Of a stretch of 64,000 nucleotides of DNA, positions 62,992-64,000 are shown in pieces. The notes beneath the pieces were generated by a model that did not search any database, was not told the DNA's origin, and saw only the letters and a list, made by a program, of their open reading frames with translations. The DNA lies in contig OZ251224.1 in the NCBI GenBank assembly GCA_965240325.2, positions 868,001 to 932,000 on the forward strand, in the 5' to 3' direction. The first letter of the stretch is position 1. Each line of letters begins with the position of its first letter. The position numbers were made by a program, and so were the translations under genes. The DNA is from Rebecca billardiae RCC1528 (lineage: Eukaryota; Haptophyta).

Positions 62992-64000
62992 TTACATGCC
63001 ACCCATCCCGCCCATCCCGCCCATCCCACCGCCGCCGCCTCCGACGACGGACTGCAGCTGCATGATCACGTTCATGATCTCGGGGTCGCCCATGTACTGC
63101 GCCATGTTGGCCGGGTTGGACATGATGTCCTGGATAGCCGCCATCACCTTTGGGTTCTGGAAAGCAGCCATCAGCTGCGGGTTCTCCATCAGCTTCTCCA
63201 TCATGCCAGGTGGGACGCCTGCCAGCAGTACAGAGGGAGGGGGCAGCACGCAGCAAGGGTCGCGCGGTGGACCGGCGTCAGCACTGGGCTGCGGGCATGG
63301 GACGAGCATGCGCCGCAGGTGGCGGGGACGGGCGGTGGCGCTCACCTGGCATCCCGCCCATGCCCGGCATCCCGCCCATGCCCGGCATGCCGCCCATGCC
63401 CGGCATGCCGCCCATGCCCGGCATGCCGCCCATGCCCGGCATGCCGCCCATGCCCGGCATACCACCGGGGAATCCACCACCACCACCCGACGACGACGAG
63501 CCTGCGCTGCGCTTGGCCTGCTCCTCGCGCCACTTCTTGTCACGCGCAGCGCGCTTCTGCTTGCGCACGTGCAGCTGCTGCACCTTGCCGCCGACAAACT
63601 TGTTGACCGCCTCGGTGTCCTCGTCGAAGTCGATGCGCTGGCCAGCCGCAAGATCCGACTGCGCGAGCTCCCACTCGCCCAGCATGCGATAGGCCTTCCC
63701 TCGGCACTTGAGCGCAGTGGCGGAGTCGGCGTTGAGCGCAAGGGCCGCGTTGCAGTCACGGATCGCAGCGTTCGGCTTCTTCAGCTTGGCGAAGATGGCG
63801 CCACGCTTGGCATAGGCGAGCGCTGATGGCGCGAGCTTGATCACCTCGGTGTACTTAGCGATCGCGCCGTCGAGATCGCCGGCCTCGAGCAGCTCCACGG
63901 CCTGCATCTTGAAGGGCATGGACTGGTCGCGCATCTCGTCAGTCACCTCGACGCTCGGATCGCCCATCTCCGCGGGCTCGTCCTCGTCGGGCTCGACGCG
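62992..64000 (-). CDS. ST13: Hsc70-interacting protein HIP/ST13 (5' end beyond window)
   Basis: Minus-strand exons 64000-63346 (open at the window edge) and 63218-62992; the intron is 127 bp (GTGAGCG...GGCAG). The visible part begins VEPDEDEPAEMGDPSVEV, then has TPR repeats with YAKRGAIFAKLKKPNAAIRD and a following charged helix (VRKQKRAARDKKWREEQAKR). A GGMPGM tandem repeat is next (about six units, 63358-63465), and then the DP/STI1 domain: NPQLMAAFQNPKVMAAIQDI and NPANMAQYMGDPEIM, ending GGMGGM. This order equals human ST13, which stabilises ADP-bound Hsp70. The missing N terminus should contain the dimerisation region. Confidence 0.95.
63358..63465. repeat. Coding GGMPGM tandem repeat
   Basis: Tandem 18-bp units (CATGCCCGGCATGCCGCC type) inside the HIP gene, encoding Gly-Gly-Met-Pro-Gly-Met. 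Animal HIP also has a GGMPGM-rich segment here, so the repeat is a family feature whose unit number probably varies. Confidence 0.85.

Overview
The window is nuclear DNA of a GC-rich eukaryotic alga or protist. The evidence is spliceosomal introns (short, GT...AG, often starting GTGCGCG and ending GCGCAG), eukaryote-only genes (prefoldin 4, LAMTOR3, cyclin H, dolichol kinase, Hsc70-interacting protein, MUS81), a vanadium bromoperoxidase typical of marine algae, and AT/GT microsatellites in otherwise GC-rich spacers. A haptophyte or a pelagophyte-like alga fits best; this is inference, because no rRNA or organelle marker is present.

Layout. Positions 1 to about 25,260 are a young tandem segmental duplication. 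Each unit has a gene-poor upstream part with degenerate coding remnants and a large membrane-anchored subtilase gene (copy 1 about 10.4-14.7 kb, copy 2 about 18.9-22.7 kb); a third, mosaic fragment of the upstream part follows (23.4-25.3 kb). Copy 1 alone carries a 6,621-bp inverted-repeat element (2902-9522) with a 6-bp target duplication; copy 2 preserves the exact empty site. The two subtilases differ by one 157-residue repeat module.

Positions 25.5-64 kb are compact single-copy sequence. Minus strand: a DNA methyltransferase fused to an AP2 domain, an ABCG half-transporter, an unidentified ORF pair. Plus: prefoldin 4. Minus: a MUS81-type nuclease with a very long C-terminal extension. A 1,936-bp foldback element (36986-38921) lies just upstream of MUS81. 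Then follow a DUF1664-like membrane coiled-coil gene (+), a LAMTOR3/cyclin H divergent pair, dolichol kinase (-), vanadium haloperoxidase (-), a class V aminotransferase (-), a divergent pair of a PhyH-type dioxygenase with membrane helices (-) and an SF-assemblin-like coiled coil (+), an alpha-1,4-glycosyltransferase-like gene (+), a small F-box ORF (-), a ten-helix EamA-type transporter (+), phosphoglycerate mutase (-), a small hypothetical ORF (+), and the 3' part of HIP/ST13 (-), cut by the window end.

The single-copy genes are ordinary housekeeping neighbours (secretory pathway, TORC1/cell cycle, chaperones, glycolysis) and do not form one pathway. The unusual content is the methyltransferase-AP2 fusion, the extended MUS81, and the two inverted-repeat elements. 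Exon coordinates were inferred by reading splice sites and protein-family continuity by eye; no search was run.
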